From the NCBI RefSeq assembly GCF_008364685.1, contig NZ_VTTL01000012.1, positions 124,001 to 188,000 of the forward strand: DNA of 64,000 nt, in the 5' to 3' direction. Numbering within the stretch: position 1 is the first letter of the stretch; the number at the start of each line of letters is the position of its first letter. The notes under the pieces are model-generated. The model did not search any database. It was given only the letters and a program-made list of their open reading frames with translations, and was not told the origin of the DNA. This DNA is from Xanthobacter oligotrophicus. GTDB taxonomy: Bacteria; Pseudomonadota; Alphaproteobacteria; Rhizobiales; Xanthobacteraceae. The translations under genes and the position numbers were made by a program. Shown here piece by piece: positions 17,600-27,016 of this stretch.

Positions 17600-19321
17600 C
17601 TAGCGGCGGCCGGCGAGGTGATCGGCGATCTTCTCCGCGATCATGATCACCGGGATATTGGTATTGGCTGTCGGCAGGCGCGGCATCACCGAGGCATCCG
17701 CCACATGGATGTTGTCGGTGCCGATGATGCGGCCTTCGGGATCGACCACCGCGTGGGGGTCCGCCGCATCGCCCATCCGGCAGGTACCGGCGGCGTGCCA
17801 GACGCCGAAGACATTGGCCCGTAAGAAGTCCTCCAGCCGGGCATCGTCGTCGACGATCCCGGCAAGGGAGGAGCCCGAGGACATGAAGCGGCGCAGGGCC
17901 GGCTGGCGCAGCGCCGCCGGCAGGTCGAGCAGCGCGCCGAGCCCCGCCGTGACCAGGGCGTTGGCGCGCGACACCCGGCTCAGGCGCTTGATGGCCGGCG
18001 AGAAGGCGGCGGGGAAGAGGTCTTCGGGGTCGGGATTGAGCGCCGCGCTCGCAAGCAAGGGAAGGAGGGCGCGGGTACCCGCCATCATGCGCGCGAGGTC
18101 GGAAGGATCGCTCAGGAGATTGAGGTCGGCCTCCGGATAGATCGCCGGATCGGGGGAGACGAGGCGGACACGGCCGTTCGATTTCGGGCGGTTGCACCAC
18201 AGGAAATAGAGTCCGAGCCGTTGCCCCAGCTTATGCCAGCCGGCCCGGGCCGAGGCCGTGGCATACATGTCGGACGCCTCGCCCCCCGCAATGCCGGATG
18301 AAAAGCGCAGCGCGGCGAAGCCGGCGCGCCGGTGGGCGGCCGGCAGGCGCAGATGGGGCGGCAGATATTGGCAGATGGTGAGGGCGGGGTGGTCGCGCAG
18401 GTTCTGCCCCACCCCCGGCCGGTGCACGGCGACGGGGATGCCGAGCGCCGCCAGCGCGGCGCCATCGCCGATGCCGGCGCGCATCAGGATGGCGGGGGTC
18501 TGGAGCGCGCCGGCCGTCACCACCACCCGGCCGGCCGAGACCCGGAGCCTTTCCCCGCCACGCTCAAATTCAATGCCCGTTGCCCGCGTCCCCTCCATGA
18601 GGAGCCGCAGAAGCAGGGTCTGCGGCCAGATGGCGAGGTTCGGCCGCGTCCGCGTCGCCGCGTCGAGATAGGCGACGGCAGTGGAAATCCGCTGGTCGTT
18701 CTCGGCATTGAAGGCGGTGGGGAAGACGCCGTCCTCGAATTCGCCGTTCTGGTCCATCCGGCGCGGCAGGCCCCCCGAGGTGAAGGCTGCCGTCGCCGCC
18801 TCGGCGAAGGCCGGCCAGTGCGGCGGCAGGATGCGGCGGATGGGAATGGGCCCGTCCCGGCCATGGAGCGGGCCGTCGAAGTCCTGGTCCCGCTCCAGCT
18901 TGCGGAAATAGGGCAGCACGTCCGCCCACGCCCAGCCGGTGGCGCCCAGCGCCGCCCATTCGTCATAGTCGCGGGGCAGGCCGCGATTGGCCGACTGCAC
19001 GTTGATGCTGGAGCCGCCGCCCATGATGCGCCCCTGCTCGTAGGCGCGGGTGCCGCGGCTGCCGTCGGCGCGGCGGGTGGTGAAGGCGCGCAGGCCGGGC
19101 CAGATGAAGCGGTCGCCGTGGAACAGGCCCATGGGATAGGCATCGGCGATAGCGGCCGGGACGGCACCGGGCGGGGTGTCGGCTCCGGCCTCCACCAGCA
19201 GCACGCGATGGCCGGGGTCGGCGGACAGGCGGTTCGCCAGCACGCAGCCGGCCGAGCCGCCGCCGATGATCACCGTATCGAAGAAGAGCGAGGCGGGGCC
19301 GGTCATCGCGGGGAGGGACAT
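17600..19321 (-). CDS. hmfH: GMC-family FAD oxidoreductase (HmfH-like furan alcohol/aldehyde oxidase candidate)
   Basis: 573-aa flavoprotein of the glucose-methanol-choline family. An FAD dinucleotide motif VIIGGGSAGCVLANRLS is near residues 17-33, with the GMC signatures GRIMGGGSSIN and GALQTPAILMRAGIG. The C-terminal active site has VWHAAGTCRMG (catalytic His) and LPTANTNIPVIMIAEK (Asn). GMC enzymes oxidise primary alcohols and aldehydes. In the hmf pathway HmfH oxidises 5-hydroxymethylfurfural to furan-2,5-dicarboxylate. Here the gene ends a nine-gene minus-strand series whose upstream part matches hmfABCDE. The hmfH label rests on context; choline or another alcohol dehydrogenase cannot be excluded. 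Confidence 0.75.
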   Translation of the reverse strand: MSLPAMTGPASLFFDTVIIGGGSAGCVLANRLSADPGHRVLLVEAGADTPPGAVPAAIADAYPMGLFHGDRFIWPGLRAFTTRRADGSRGTRAYEQGRIMGGGSSINVQSANRGLPRDYDEWAALGATGWAWADVLPYFRKLERDQDFDGPLHGRDGPIPIRRILPPHWPAFAEAATAAFTSGGLPRRMDQNGEFEDGVFPTAFNAENDQRISTAVAYLDAATRTRPNLAIWPQTLLLRLLMEGTRATGIEFERGGERLRVSAGRVVVTAGALQTPAILMRAGIGDGAALAALGIPVAVHRPGVGQNLRDHPALTICQYLPPHLRLPAAHRRAGFAALRFSSGIAGGEASDMYATASARAGWHKLGQRLGLYFLWCNRPKSNGRVRLVSPDPAIYPEADLNLLSDPSDLARMMAGTRALLPLLASAALNPDPEDLFPAAFSPAIKRLSRVSRANALVTAGLGALLDLPAALRQPALRRFMSSGSSLAGIVDDDARLEDFLRANVFGVWHAAGTCRMGDAADPHAVVDPEGRIIGTDNIHVADASVMPRLPTANTNIPVIMIAEKIADHLAGRR

Positions 19322-19433
19322 GACGCACGGTGTCCTTCGGCCCTGAAGGCCGTGGCTGGGAACGATGCTGGCAGGGATGGGGCGGGCGGTGAACCCACGG
19401 CCCCGGCTTTCGACCGGTGCCGCCGATCGCGGA

Positions 19434-20897
19434 TCAGACGACGCCGGCGTCCTGGTAGATGTGTTTGATCTCCATGAAGTCGATCAGGGCGTCATAGCCG
19501 TGCAGGCGGCCGAGGCCGCTCTTGCGATAGCCGCCGGTCTCGGCTTCGGCGAACAGTTTGTTGTGGTCGTTGATCCACACCGTGCCGTTGCGCAGTGCCC
19601 GCGCCACCCGCATGGCCCGCGCGCCGTCGCGGGTCCACACCGAGGCGGAGAGGCCATAGTCGGAATGGTTGGCGCGGCGCACCGCGTCGGCCTCGTCGGC
19701 GAAGCGCTCGAGGACCACGAGGGGGCCGAAGATCTCCTCCTGGACGAAGAAGGCGCCAGTGTCCTCGTGGGCGAGGAGGGTGGGGGTGAGGAAGGCGCCG
19801 GCCTGAAGCGCCCCGCCGGGGCGGGTGCCGGCGAGCACCACCTCGTCTGCCGCGTCCATGGCCTCGACGATGCGCCGGTCCACATGGTCGCGTGCCGCGG
19901 CATCCACCAGCGGGCCGATCTGGGCGCCGTCGGCATCGCCGGGCGCCACCTTGAGGGCGGCGAGGGCGGCCTTCAGCGCGGCTTTCATGGCCTCGTAGCG
20001 GCTTTCGTGTACCAGCACGCGCCGGGCGGCGGTGCATTGCTGGCCGGAGATGATGGTGGCGGCGGCGGCGAGCTTCGGCGCCACCTCGGCCACGTCCGCA
20101 TCCTCGAACACGAGGCAGGCGGACTTGCCGCCCAGCTCCAGCGACAGCTTCTTCATGGTGGGGGCGGCATCGGCCATGATGCGGGCGCCGGTGGCGTTGG
20201 AGCCGGTGAACGAGATCACGTCCACCTCCGGCGCGGTGACGAGGACCTGCGCCACCGCGTGGCCGGTCTCGGTGACGAGGTTGACCACGCCCTTCGGCAG
20301 CCCATCCGCCTCGACGAGGGTGCGGATGATCTCGGCGGTGACGAGAGCGGTCTGCGGGGCGGGCTTCACCACGACGGTGCAGCCGGCCGCCAGCGCCGGG
20401 GTGAGCGCGCGGATGAGCAGCACCGCCGGCGCGTTCCACGGGATGATGAGGCCGGCCACCCCCGCCGGCTCCTTCAGCAGGGTGGAATAGGCGCCGGGCT
20501 CCACCTCGAACACATGGCCGGGAATGAAGCGGGCGAGCCCCGCATAATAGCGGATCTCGGAGATAGAGCCGGCGATCTCGCCCCGCGACTGGGCCAGCGT
20601 CTTGCCGTTCTCCGCCGTGAGCAGGCGGGCGAGGTCTTCCGCCCGCCGTTCCATGGCGTCCGCCCAGCGCAGCATCACCATCTGCCGCAGCCGCGGCGCC
20701 TGCGCCCAGTCCGGCCGCTCGAAGGCCCGGCGGGCGGCCGCGATGGCGGCGTCCGCGTCCGCCTTGCCGCCGGCGGCGAACTGACCGAGCGCGGCGCCAG
20801 TGGCCGGATCGAAGCTCACGGCAGTCTCGCCCGAGGCGGCGCCCTGCCAGGCGCCGTCGATGAAATTCTGCGCCCGGATGGTGGTGATGACGTTCAT
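19434..20897 (-). CDS. NAD(P)-dependent aldehyde dehydrogenase
   Basis: 487-aa enzyme of the ALDH superfamily. It has the nucleotide-binding SFTGSNATGARIM, the general base Glu in LELGGKSACLVF, and the catalytic Cys in IISGQQCTAARRV. WINDHNKLFAEAETGGYRKSGLGR near the C-terminus is typical of betaine/semialdehyde-type ALDHs. Length is normal. It lies between the GMC and TPP enzyme genes, 28 nt downstream of the latter. It could oxidise furfural or HMF-derived aldehydes to acids, or succinic semialdehyde if the TPP enzyme decarboxylates 2-oxoglutarate; both are inference. Confidence 0.88.
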   Translation of the reverse strand: MNVITTIRAQNFIDGAWQGAASGETAVSFDPATGAALGQFAAGGKADADAAIAAARRAFERPDWAQAPRLRQMVMLRWADAMERRAEDLARLLTAENGKTLAQSRGEIAGSISEIRYYAGLARFIPGHVFEVEPGAYSTLLKEPAGVAGLIIPWNAPAVLLIRALTPALAAGCTVVVKPAPQTALVTAEIIRTLVEADGLPKGVVNLVTETGHAVAQVLVTAPEVDVISFTGSNATGARIMADAAPTMKKLSLELGGKSACLVFEDADVAEVAPKLAAAATIISGQQCTAARRVLVHESRYEAMKAALKAALAALKVAPGDADGAQIGPLVDAAARDHVDRRIVEAMDAADEVVLAGTRPGGALQAGAFLTPTLLAHEDTGAFFVQEEIFGPLVVLERFADEADAVRRANHSDYGLSASVWTRDGARAMRVARALRNGTVWINDHNKLFAEAETGGYRKSGLGRLHGYDALIDFMEIKHIYQDAGVV

Positions 20898-20925
20898 GCG
20901 TGTTCCTCCCCGCCGTTGGCCGGCG

Positions 20926-22650
20926 TCATGTCGTGCCGTGGCCGGCCTTCAGCGCGGCCGCGCGCAGGCCGGTGAGGGTGGCGGACGGCGTGATGGCTTC
21001 GGGATCGATCACCAGCTCCAGCAGGGCCGGCTTGTTCTGGTCCGCCGCGAAGGCGCGGGCGCGATTGAATGCGTCGGCGAAGGCCGCCGTCTCCTCCACC
21101 CGTTCGCCAAAGGCGCCATAAGCCCGCGCCAGGGCTGGAAAGTCGGGGTTATCCAGCGTGGTGGCGAACACCCGGCCGGGATATTCCTTCTCCTGGTGCA
21201 TGCGAATGGAGCCGTAGATGCCGTTGTTCACCACCATCACCACTACGCCGGCGCCATGCTGGCAGGCGGTGGCCAGTTCCTGCCCGCTCATCTGGAAGCA
21301 GCCGTCGCCGGCAAAGCAGATCACGTCCCGCGCGGGCAGGTGCAGCTTTGCGGCGATGGCGGCCGGCAGGCCGTAGCCCATGGCGCCGGAGGTGGGGGCA
21401 AGCTGGGTGCGGAAGCCGCCGTAGCGGTGGAACTTGTGCACCCAGATGGCGTAGTTGCCGGCGCCATTGGTGAGGATGGCATCCTTGGGCAGGGTCTGCC
21501 GCAGGTGCACCATCACCGCGCCGAGATCGAGCCGGCCGGGCATGGGGCCGGGGGTCTGGTCGGCGAGATAGTCGGCGCGGGCAGCCTTCACGGCGGCGCT
21601 CCACGGCGCGGGCGCGTGCCAGCCGGCGGGACCCTTGGGCTTCAGCCCGGCGGCAGCGGCGGCGAACTCGCGCATGCCGGCGTTGATGGGCAGGTCGGCC
21701 TGATAGACCCGGCCCAGCTCCGCCGGGTCGGCATGGACATGGACGAAGCGCTGCGCCGGGCGCGGCAGCTCGAACAGGGTGTAGCCGGCGGTGGTGGTCT
21801 CGCCGAGGCGCGGACCCACCGCGAGGATCAGGTCGGCGGCGCGGATGCGGGCCACCAGCTTGGGGTTCGGCCCCAGCCCGGCATGGCCCACATAATTGGG
21901 ATGGTGGTTGTCGAGGATGTCCTGCCGGCGGAAGGCCGCTGCCACCGGCAGGTCGAAGGCCTCCACGAAGCGCTGGAAGTCGCGGCAGGCCGTGGCGTCC
22001 CAGCCGCCGCCACCGACGATAATGAAGGGGCGCTCGCTCGCCTCCAGCATGGCGGTGAGGCGGGCAAGGTCGTCCGCGCCGGGATGGGCGGCGACGCGTT
22101 TGTAGGGCTGGGCGTCCTGAACCTCGACCGAGGCGCCCAGCACGTCCTCGGGCAGGGCCACCACCACCGGGCCGGGGCGGCCGGAGACCGCCACATGGAA
22201 GGCGCGGGAGACCAGCTCGGGCAGGCGCTCCGGCCGGTCCACCTCCACCACCCACTTGGCCATGCCGCCGAACATGGCGGGATAGTCCACCTCCTGCCAC
22301 GCCTCGCGGCCGCGCATGGCCGTGCCCACCTGCCCGATGAAGAGGATGAGCGGGGTGGAATCCTGCGAGGCCGTATGCACGCCGATGGCGGCATGGCTCG
22401 CGCCCGGCCCGCGGGTGACGAAGCACACCCCCGGCCGCCCGGTGAGCTTGCCGTAGGCTTCCGCCATGTTGGCCGCCGCCGCCTCGTGGCGCGTGACGAT
22501 GGTGCGGATGGTGTCCGTAGCTCCGGCGAGGGCGTCGATGGCGGGCAGGAAGCTCTCGCCTGGCAGGCAGTAGACGGTATCGACGCCGTGGATCTTCAGG
22601 GCGTCCACCAGGATCTCGCCGCCGGAGCGGATGTGCGCGGAATGCTGCAT
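20926..22650 (-). CDS. Thiamine-diphosphate-dependent enzyme (acetolactate synthase/2-oxoacid decarboxylase-like)
   Basis: 574-aa enzyme with the three-domain ThDP architecture: an N-terminal PYR domain (VDTVYCLPGESFLPAIDAL, with the activating Glu region VTRHEAAAANMAEAYG), a central domain, and a C-terminal PP domain with the GDGCFQMSGQELATACQHGAGVVVMVVNNGIYG cofactor motif (GDG...NN). The ATG at 22650 is chosen over an upstream TTG at 22713. It lies 65 nt after the MFS stop and before the ALDH gene in the same direction. It is not one of the named hmf genes. Its substrate is unknown; a 2-oxoacid produced by the pathway is a reasonable guess. Confidence 0.85.
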   Translation of the reverse strand: MQHSAHIRSGGEILVDALKIHGVDTVYCLPGESFLPAIDALAGATDTIRTIVTRHEAAAANMAEAYGKLTGRPGVCFVTRGPGASHAAIGVHTASQDSTPLILFIGQVGTAMRGREAWQEVDYPAMFGGMAKWVVEVDRPERLPELVSRAFHVAVSGRPGPVVVALPEDVLGASVEVQDAQPYKRVAAHPGADDLARLTAMLEASERPFIIVGGGGWDATACRDFQRFVEAFDLPVAAAFRRQDILDNHHPNYVGHAGLGPNPKLVARIRAADLILAVGPRLGETTTAGYTLFELPRPAQRFVHVHADPAELGRVYQADLPINAGMREFAAAAAGLKPKGPAGWHAPAPWSAAVKAARADYLADQTPGPMPGRLDLGAVMVHLRQTLPKDAILTNGAGNYAIWVHKFHRYGGFRTQLAPTSGAMGYGLPAAIAAKLHLPARDVICFAGDGCFQMSGQELATACQHGAGVVVMVVNNGIYGSIRMHQEKEYPGRVFATTLDNPDFPALARAYGAFGERVEETAAFADAFNRARAFAADQNKPALLELVIDPEAITPSATLTGLRAAALKAGHGTT

Positions 22651-22715
22651 TTTCTGGCCCGTGCAGGGAAGGGGTAGCCTGCGCCGGATAAGGGACACCG
22701 GCGCAGGCTTCAACT

Positions 22716-24056
22716 TTAGCGGAAATTGCCCTTGGTCTCCGGCACGATGAGCGTGCCCACGAGGTAGAGCGCGAACACGCCGACCGCGAAGATGGAGAGC
22801 GACAGGGGGATGTCGGCGGGCGTCGGGCTGGCCAGCGACACGAACGTGGGCATCATGCCGCCGATGGCGAAGCCGATGTTCCAGGAGAGCCCGGTGCCGG
22901 TGGCCCGCATGGCGGTGGGAAAGCGCTCGTTCAGGAAGATCAGCACCGGCGCGTAGCCCGCATTGCCGATGAAGGCGATGCTGAGGGCATAGAACACGAT
23001 GGTGGAAAGATCGCTCGTCTTCGCCATGCCCAGGTAAAAGGTGGGCAGAAGGACGATGGCGAGGACGCCCACGATGAAGAACGTCTTCTTGCGGCCGATG
23101 ATGTCACTCAGCGTCCCTACCAGCACCGCCGCCACCAGGGCCGACAGCGAGCAGGCCATCAGGATGAAGGAGGATGTGGTGTTCGGCAGCTGGTTGATGA
23201 GCTTCAGGAAGGTGGGCATGTAGCCGGAGGTGAGGTAATAGCCCGCGCCGCCGCCGATGGTGATGAGAAGGTTCACCAGCAGCACGTTGCGGTAGCCGCC
23301 TGCGAACAGCTGCTTGAGCGGGGTGGTCTGCCCCTTGTTCTGCGCCTTCTTCTTCTGTGCTTCCTTCCAGAACGGGGATTCTTCCAGGTTGCGGAAGATG
23401 AACCAGCCGAGGAAGGAGGAGAAGATGCCGGAGAAGAACATCACCCGCCATCCCATCTGCGCGAAGGCTTCGCCCGGGAACAGGGTGGAGGTGACGAGGA
23501 ACACGAAGGAGGCCAAAAGCGCGCCGATGCCGGCGCCGCCGCCGCCCACCAGCCCCGACATGAAGCCGCGCCAGTTGGCGGGCACCGATTCCGTGCCGAT
23601 GGTGTGGGTGGAAGCCACCACGCCGCCCACGAACACGCCCTGCACCAGCCGCAGCAGGATGAACAGCACCGGCGCTATCGCCCCGACCTGATGGATGGTC
23701 GGCAGCAGCCCGAACGCGGCCGTGGCGACGCCCACGCCCACGATGGCCACCATCATGGCGCCCTTGCGGCCATACACGTCAGCATAATGCCCGAAGATGG
23801 CCGAGCCGATGGGCCGCATCAGCAGCGTCACCGCGAAGGAGGCGTAGACCGCCGCCAGCGACCATGTGGGATGGGTGGAGGGGAAGAACAGCTGCCCCAC
23901 CACGGGCGCCACGTAGAGCAGGATGAACAGGTCGAACAGGTCGAGGGACCAGCCGAGGACCGAGGCGATGATCGCGCTCGTCCTCTGCCTTGTGCTTATG
24001 GCCATGGCGGCGGGCGTTCCGGGCGCCTGGGCTGCGGGGACATCACTTGTGGCCAT
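22716..24056 (-). CDS. MFS metabolite:H+ symporter (furan/aromatic acid uptake candidate)
   Basis: 446-aa major facilitator with 12 predicted membrane segments. It resembles the metabolite:H+ symporter and aromatic-acid groups: GWSLDLFDLFILLYVAPVVGQLFF in helix 1 (acidic residues), the RPIGSAIFGHYADVYGRKGAMM loop 2-3 motif, and a repeat motif SDIIGRKKTFFIVG in the second half. It sits directly after the enoyl-CoA hydratase gene (33 nt gap). In hmf clusters an MFS carrier (HmfT) is commonly found, so import of 2-furoate or FDCA is plausible but not shown by sequence. Confidence 0.88.
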   Translation of the reverse strand: MATSDVPAAQAPGTPAAMAISTRQRTSAIIASVLGWSLDLFDLFILLYVAPVVGQLFFPSTHPTWSLAAVYASFAVTLLMRPIGSAIFGHYADVYGRKGAMMVAIVGVGVATAAFGLLPTIHQVGAIAPVLFILLRLVQGVFVGGVVASTHTIGTESVPANWRGFMSGLVGGGGAGIGALLASFVFLVTSTLFPGEAFAQMGWRVMFFSGIFSSFLGWFIFRNLEESPFWKEAQKKKAQNKGQTTPLKQLFAGGYRNVLLVNLLITIGGGAGYYLTSGYMPTFLKLINQLPNTTSSFILMACSLSALVAAVLVGTLSDIIGRKKTFFIVGVLAIVLLPTFYLGMAKTSDLSTIVFYALSIAFIGNAGYAPVLIFLNERFPTAMRATGTGLSWNIGFAIGGMMPTFVSLASPTPADIPLSLSIFAVGVFALYLVGTLIVPETKGNFR

Positions 24057-24089
24057 CTTTGTTTCCTCCCTGAGGGGTTTTCTTTTGGC

Positions 24090-24896
24090 TCAGAGGCCCG
24101 TGAACGCAGGCTTGCGCTTCTCGTGGAAGGCTTCGACACCTTCCTGGAAGTCGTGGGACTGCCGCAGCCGGCTGTAGCAGTGGCCTTCCAGCTCGATGGC
24201 GATGGTGAGGGGGCTGTCCTCGGTGTCGTTGAGCAGCTTCTTGGCCGTGCGCTGGGCGATGGGGGAGAAGGCGACCAATTCCGCCACCAGCGCGTCGGTG
24301 GCCTTCTCGAGGTCGGCGTCGGCCACCTTTTCGGTGGCGATGCCCCAGTCGAGGGCCTGCTGGGCGGAGATGCGCTTGGACCGCATCACGATGTCCTTGG
24401 TGCGGGTGATGCCGACCATCTTCTGCAGCCGCGCCGAGCCGCCGGAGCCGGGGATCTGGCCCAGCTTCTGCTCGGGCAGGGCGTACTGGGTGGTGTCGGT
24501 GACAATGCGGAAATCGCAGGCCAGCGACAGCTCGAAGCCGACGCCGAAGCAATAGCCGCGATTGGCCGCGATCACCGGCTTGGCGGCGCGGGCGGGGGCG
24601 GCGATGTTCCAGGCGAGCTTGGAGACGTGCTCGGGGGTCGCCTCCATGAAGCCCTTGATATTGCCGCCGGAGGAGAAATGCTCGCCGATGGCGCGCACCA
24701 CGATGACGCGCACGCGGGCATCCTCGTCCAGCGCCTCGAACACCAGGCGCAGCTGGTCGCGCTGCGGCATGGCGACGATGTTGAAGGGCGGGCGGTCGAG
24801 GACGATGTCGGCGCGCGCGGCCGCCTCGTCGATCTCGACGCGGAAGCCGTCCAGGGCCGCGAGGCGGGGATCGGCGAAGGTCATCACGGAAGGCAT
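24090..24896 (-). CDS. hmfE: Enoyl-CoA hydratase/isomerase family protein (HmfE-like)
   Basis: 268-aa crotonase-fold enzyme. The oxyanion-hole block reads GEHFSSGGNIKGFME and AANRGYCFGVGFELSLACDFRIV. Both catalytic glutamates of the hydratase type appear to be present (FELSLA and LPEQKLGQIPGSGG). The start at 24896 (MPSVMTFADP) has GAGGAGA 5-7 nt upstream; a longer in-frame extension to 25001 is rejected. In the hmf pathway the crotonase HmfE acts after hydroxylation of 2-furoyl-CoA, on the way to 2-oxoglutaroyl-CoA. Position right after the acyl-CoA synthetase matches the D-E order. Confidence 0.8.
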   Translation of the reverse strand: MPSVMTFADPRLAALDGFRVEIDEAAARADIVLDRPPFNIVAMPQRDQLRLVFEALDEDARVRVIVVRAIGEHFSSGGNIKGFMEATPEHVSKLAWNIAAPARAAKPVIAANRGYCFGVGFELSLACDFRIVTDTTQYALPEQKLGQIPGSGGSARLQKMVGITRTKDIVMRSKRISAQQALDWGIATEKVADADLEKATDALVAELVAFSPIAQRTAKKLLNDTEDSPLTIAIELEGHCYSRLRQSHDFQEGVEAFHEKRKPAFTGL

Positions 24897-24957
24897 AGGG
24901 GTCTCCTCGGTATGGAAATGGGGGCGGGATGGGGCGAGGGGCCGATCGAGCGGGCGG

Positions 24958-26505
24958 TCATGCGGCGCCGCGTGCGGAATTGGCCTCGGGCGTGTAGTCA
25001 CCGGCCACCAGATGGCGGCGCAGCAGCTTGCCCACGGGGGATTTCGGGATGTCCTCGACGAACACGAAGCGGCGCGGCCGCTTGAAGTTGGAAAGGCCGG
25101 ATTCGCGGCAGTAGCGGTCGAGTTCGTCGGTCTCCACCTCGCCCTTGCGCTTGATGAAGGCGACGACGATCTTGCCCCACTTCTCGTCGGGCAGGCCCAC
25201 CACCGCCACCTCGGACACGGCGGGGTGCAGCGACAGGCAGCTCTCGATCTCCACGGGGGAGACGTTCTCGCCGCCGGTGATGATCATGTCGTCCACCCTG
25301 CCGGTGACAAACAGGTCGCCGTCGGCATCGACGAAGCCGGTGTCGCCGGTGAAGTACCAGCCCTCGCGCAGGGCCTTGGCGTCCGCCTCGGGCCGGCGCC
25401 AGTAGCCCTCGAAGGCCTCGTCGCCGGCCAGAAGCGCGATAATCTCGCCTTCCTCGCCCGGCGCGGCGCATTCGTCCGCGGCGCGGGCGCCGAGGCGCAC
25501 CACGCGCACCATCTGGTTGATGCCGGCGCGCCCGGCCGACCCCGGCTTCCGGATCGCATTCGGGTCGATGCTGAAGGTGTAGATTTCCGAGGAGCCGTAA
25601 TGGTTCACGAACAATTCTGGGTGGAACGCCGCGTCGAGCTTCTGCAGCAATCCGTCGGTCATTGAGGCGCCGGCAAAGCCGAGCTTGCGCACGCTCGTCA
25701 CGTCGGTGCCGGCGAAGGCGGGATCGTGGACGAGGTCGTGGTAGAGGGTGGGGACCAGATAGAGGTTGGTGATGCGCTCGCGTTCGATGAGGGCGAGGGC
25801 GGTCTTCGTATCGTAGCGCGGCAGGCACACGAAGGTGCCGCCGATGAGCGACATGGCGATGAGGGAGCGCACCCCCATGGTGTGATAGAGCGGCATGACG
25901 CCCAGCGTCACCTCGCCCCGACGATAAAGGTTCTGCGCCACATGGGCGACGCCGGCGGCCCGTTCCGCCCGGTGGCGACGCGGCACGCCCTTGGGACGCG
26001 AGGTGGTGCCGGAGGTGTAGAGCATGATGGACCAGGCATCCGCGCCCACCCGCGCCTCGGGTTCTGCACCATCGCCCGCCACCAGATCCGCGAACGCAAT
26101 TGCCCCTTCCATCCCGCTGCCGCCCACGGCAATGCGCGTCAGGGCGCCCGCAAGGCGGCTTTCCCGCATGGCCGCCGCGGATACTTCCTCGAAAACCAGG
26201 GCCTTGGCCTCCGCATTCTCGATGCAGAAGTCGATTTCGTCGCCCTTGGCGCGCCAGTTGATGGGGGTGATGACCAGCCCCGCGAACTGGCAGGCCCAGT
26301 GCAGCGTCGCGGCCTCCCAGCGGTTCTGGAGCACGCTGACGATGTGGTCGCCGGGCTTGAGGCCGAGCCGGTCGAAGGACATCACCAGCGCCCCGATCCT
26401 GCCGAGCCACGCGCGGTAGGTGAGCCGCAGATCGCCGTCCACCACTGCGACGGCGCCGGGATCGCGCGCCACGCTGGCGAGGAAGCTGGTGCCGAGATCA
26501 AGCAT
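24958..26505 (-). CDS. hmfD: Acyl/aryl-CoA synthetase (HmfD-like 2-furoate-CoA ligase candidate)
   Basis: 515-aa AMP-forming ligase. P-loop IMLYTSGTTSRPKGVPRRH, PLYHTMGVRSLIAMSL in the acid pocket region, HYGSSE, the hinge GWYFTGDTGFVDADGDLFVTGRVDDMIITGGENVSP, and the catalytic Lys near the end in IPKSPVGKLLRRHL. It resembles the benzoate/chlorobenzoate CoA-ligase branch, consistent with a small cyclic acid. The start overlaps the end of the 2Fe-2S subunit gene by 8 nt. In the hmf pathway HmfD makes 2-furoyl-CoA; the assignment is by order and family. Confidence 0.82.
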   Translation of the reverse strand: MLDLGTSFLASVARDPGAVAVVDGDLRLTYRAWLGRIGALVMSFDRLGLKPGDHIVSVLQNRWEAATLHWACQFAGLVITPINWRAKGDEIDFCIENAEAKALVFEEVSAAAMRESRLAGALTRIAVGGSGMEGAIAFADLVAGDGAEPEARVGADAWSIMLYTSGTTSRPKGVPRRHRAERAAGVAHVAQNLYRRGEVTLGVMPLYHTMGVRSLIAMSLIGGTFVCLPRYDTKTALALIERERITNLYLVPTLYHDLVHDPAFAGTDVTSVRKLGFAGASMTDGLLQKLDAAFHPELFVNHYGSSEIYTFSIDPNAIRKPGSAGRAGINQMVRVVRLGARAADECAAPGEEGEIIALLAGDEAFEGYWRRPEADAKALREGWYFTGDTGFVDADGDLFVTGRVDDMIITGGENVSPVEIESCLSLHPAVSEVAVVGLPDEKWGKIVVAFIKRKGEVETDELDRYCRESGLSNFKRPRRFVFVEDIPKSPVGKLLRRHLVAGDYTPEANSARGAA

Positions 26506-27016
26506 GGGTGGTTTCCTCTTTGCTTTTGCGCAGCTCCGCTGCCGCTTCCAGCGCAGCGCGGACGATGGGCGTGTAGCCGGTGCAGCGACACAGATGGCCG
26601 GAGAGCAGGTCGCGCACCTGCGCCTCGTCGGGCTCCGGCGTCTCCCGCAGGAAGGTGTCCAGCGACATCAGGATGCCGGCGGTGCAGAAGCCGCATTGCA
26701 GGGCGTGATGGCGCCGGAAGGCGGCCTGGAGGATGGAGAGACGATCCGGCGCCGGGGCGAGGCCCTCCACGGTGCGCACCGTCGCGCCTTCCACCTGCAC
26801 CGCCAGCATCAGGCAGGCGCGGGTAAGCATGCCGTCCACCACGATGGTGCAGGCGCCGCACACGCCGTGCTCGCAGCCCACATGGGTGCCGGTGGCGCCG
26901 ATCTCGTGGCGCAGGAAATCCGACAGCAGCAGGCGTGGGCTGGCGAGGCCCTTCACCGGCCGTCCGTTGAGGGTGAACGCCACAAGGTGGCGTGCGTCGG
27001 CGCTCAGGCGCGGCAT
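26498..27016 (-). CDS. hmfC: Molybdenum hydroxylase [2Fe-2S] subunit (HmfC-like)
   Basis: 172-aa small subunit of a xanthine-dehydrogenase-family enzyme. The N-terminal plant-ferredoxin-like cluster has [15 protein letters not shown] plus a fourth Cys in TRACLM. The C-terminal four-helix cluster has QCGFCTAG and [10 protein letters not shown]. Electrons pass from Mo through the two clusters to FAD. It overlaps the FAD subunit gene by 13 nt and the ligase gene by 8 nt, so the three are tightly coupled. Confidence 0.9.
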   Translation of the reverse strand: MPRLSADARHLVAFTLNGRPVKGLASPRLLLSDFLRHEIGATGTHVGCEHGVCGACTIVVDGMLTRACLMLAVQVEGATVRTVEGLAPAPDRLSILQAAFRRHHALQCGFCTAGILMSLDTFLRETPEPDEAQVRDLLSGHLCRCTGYTPIVRAALEAAAELRKSKEETTHA

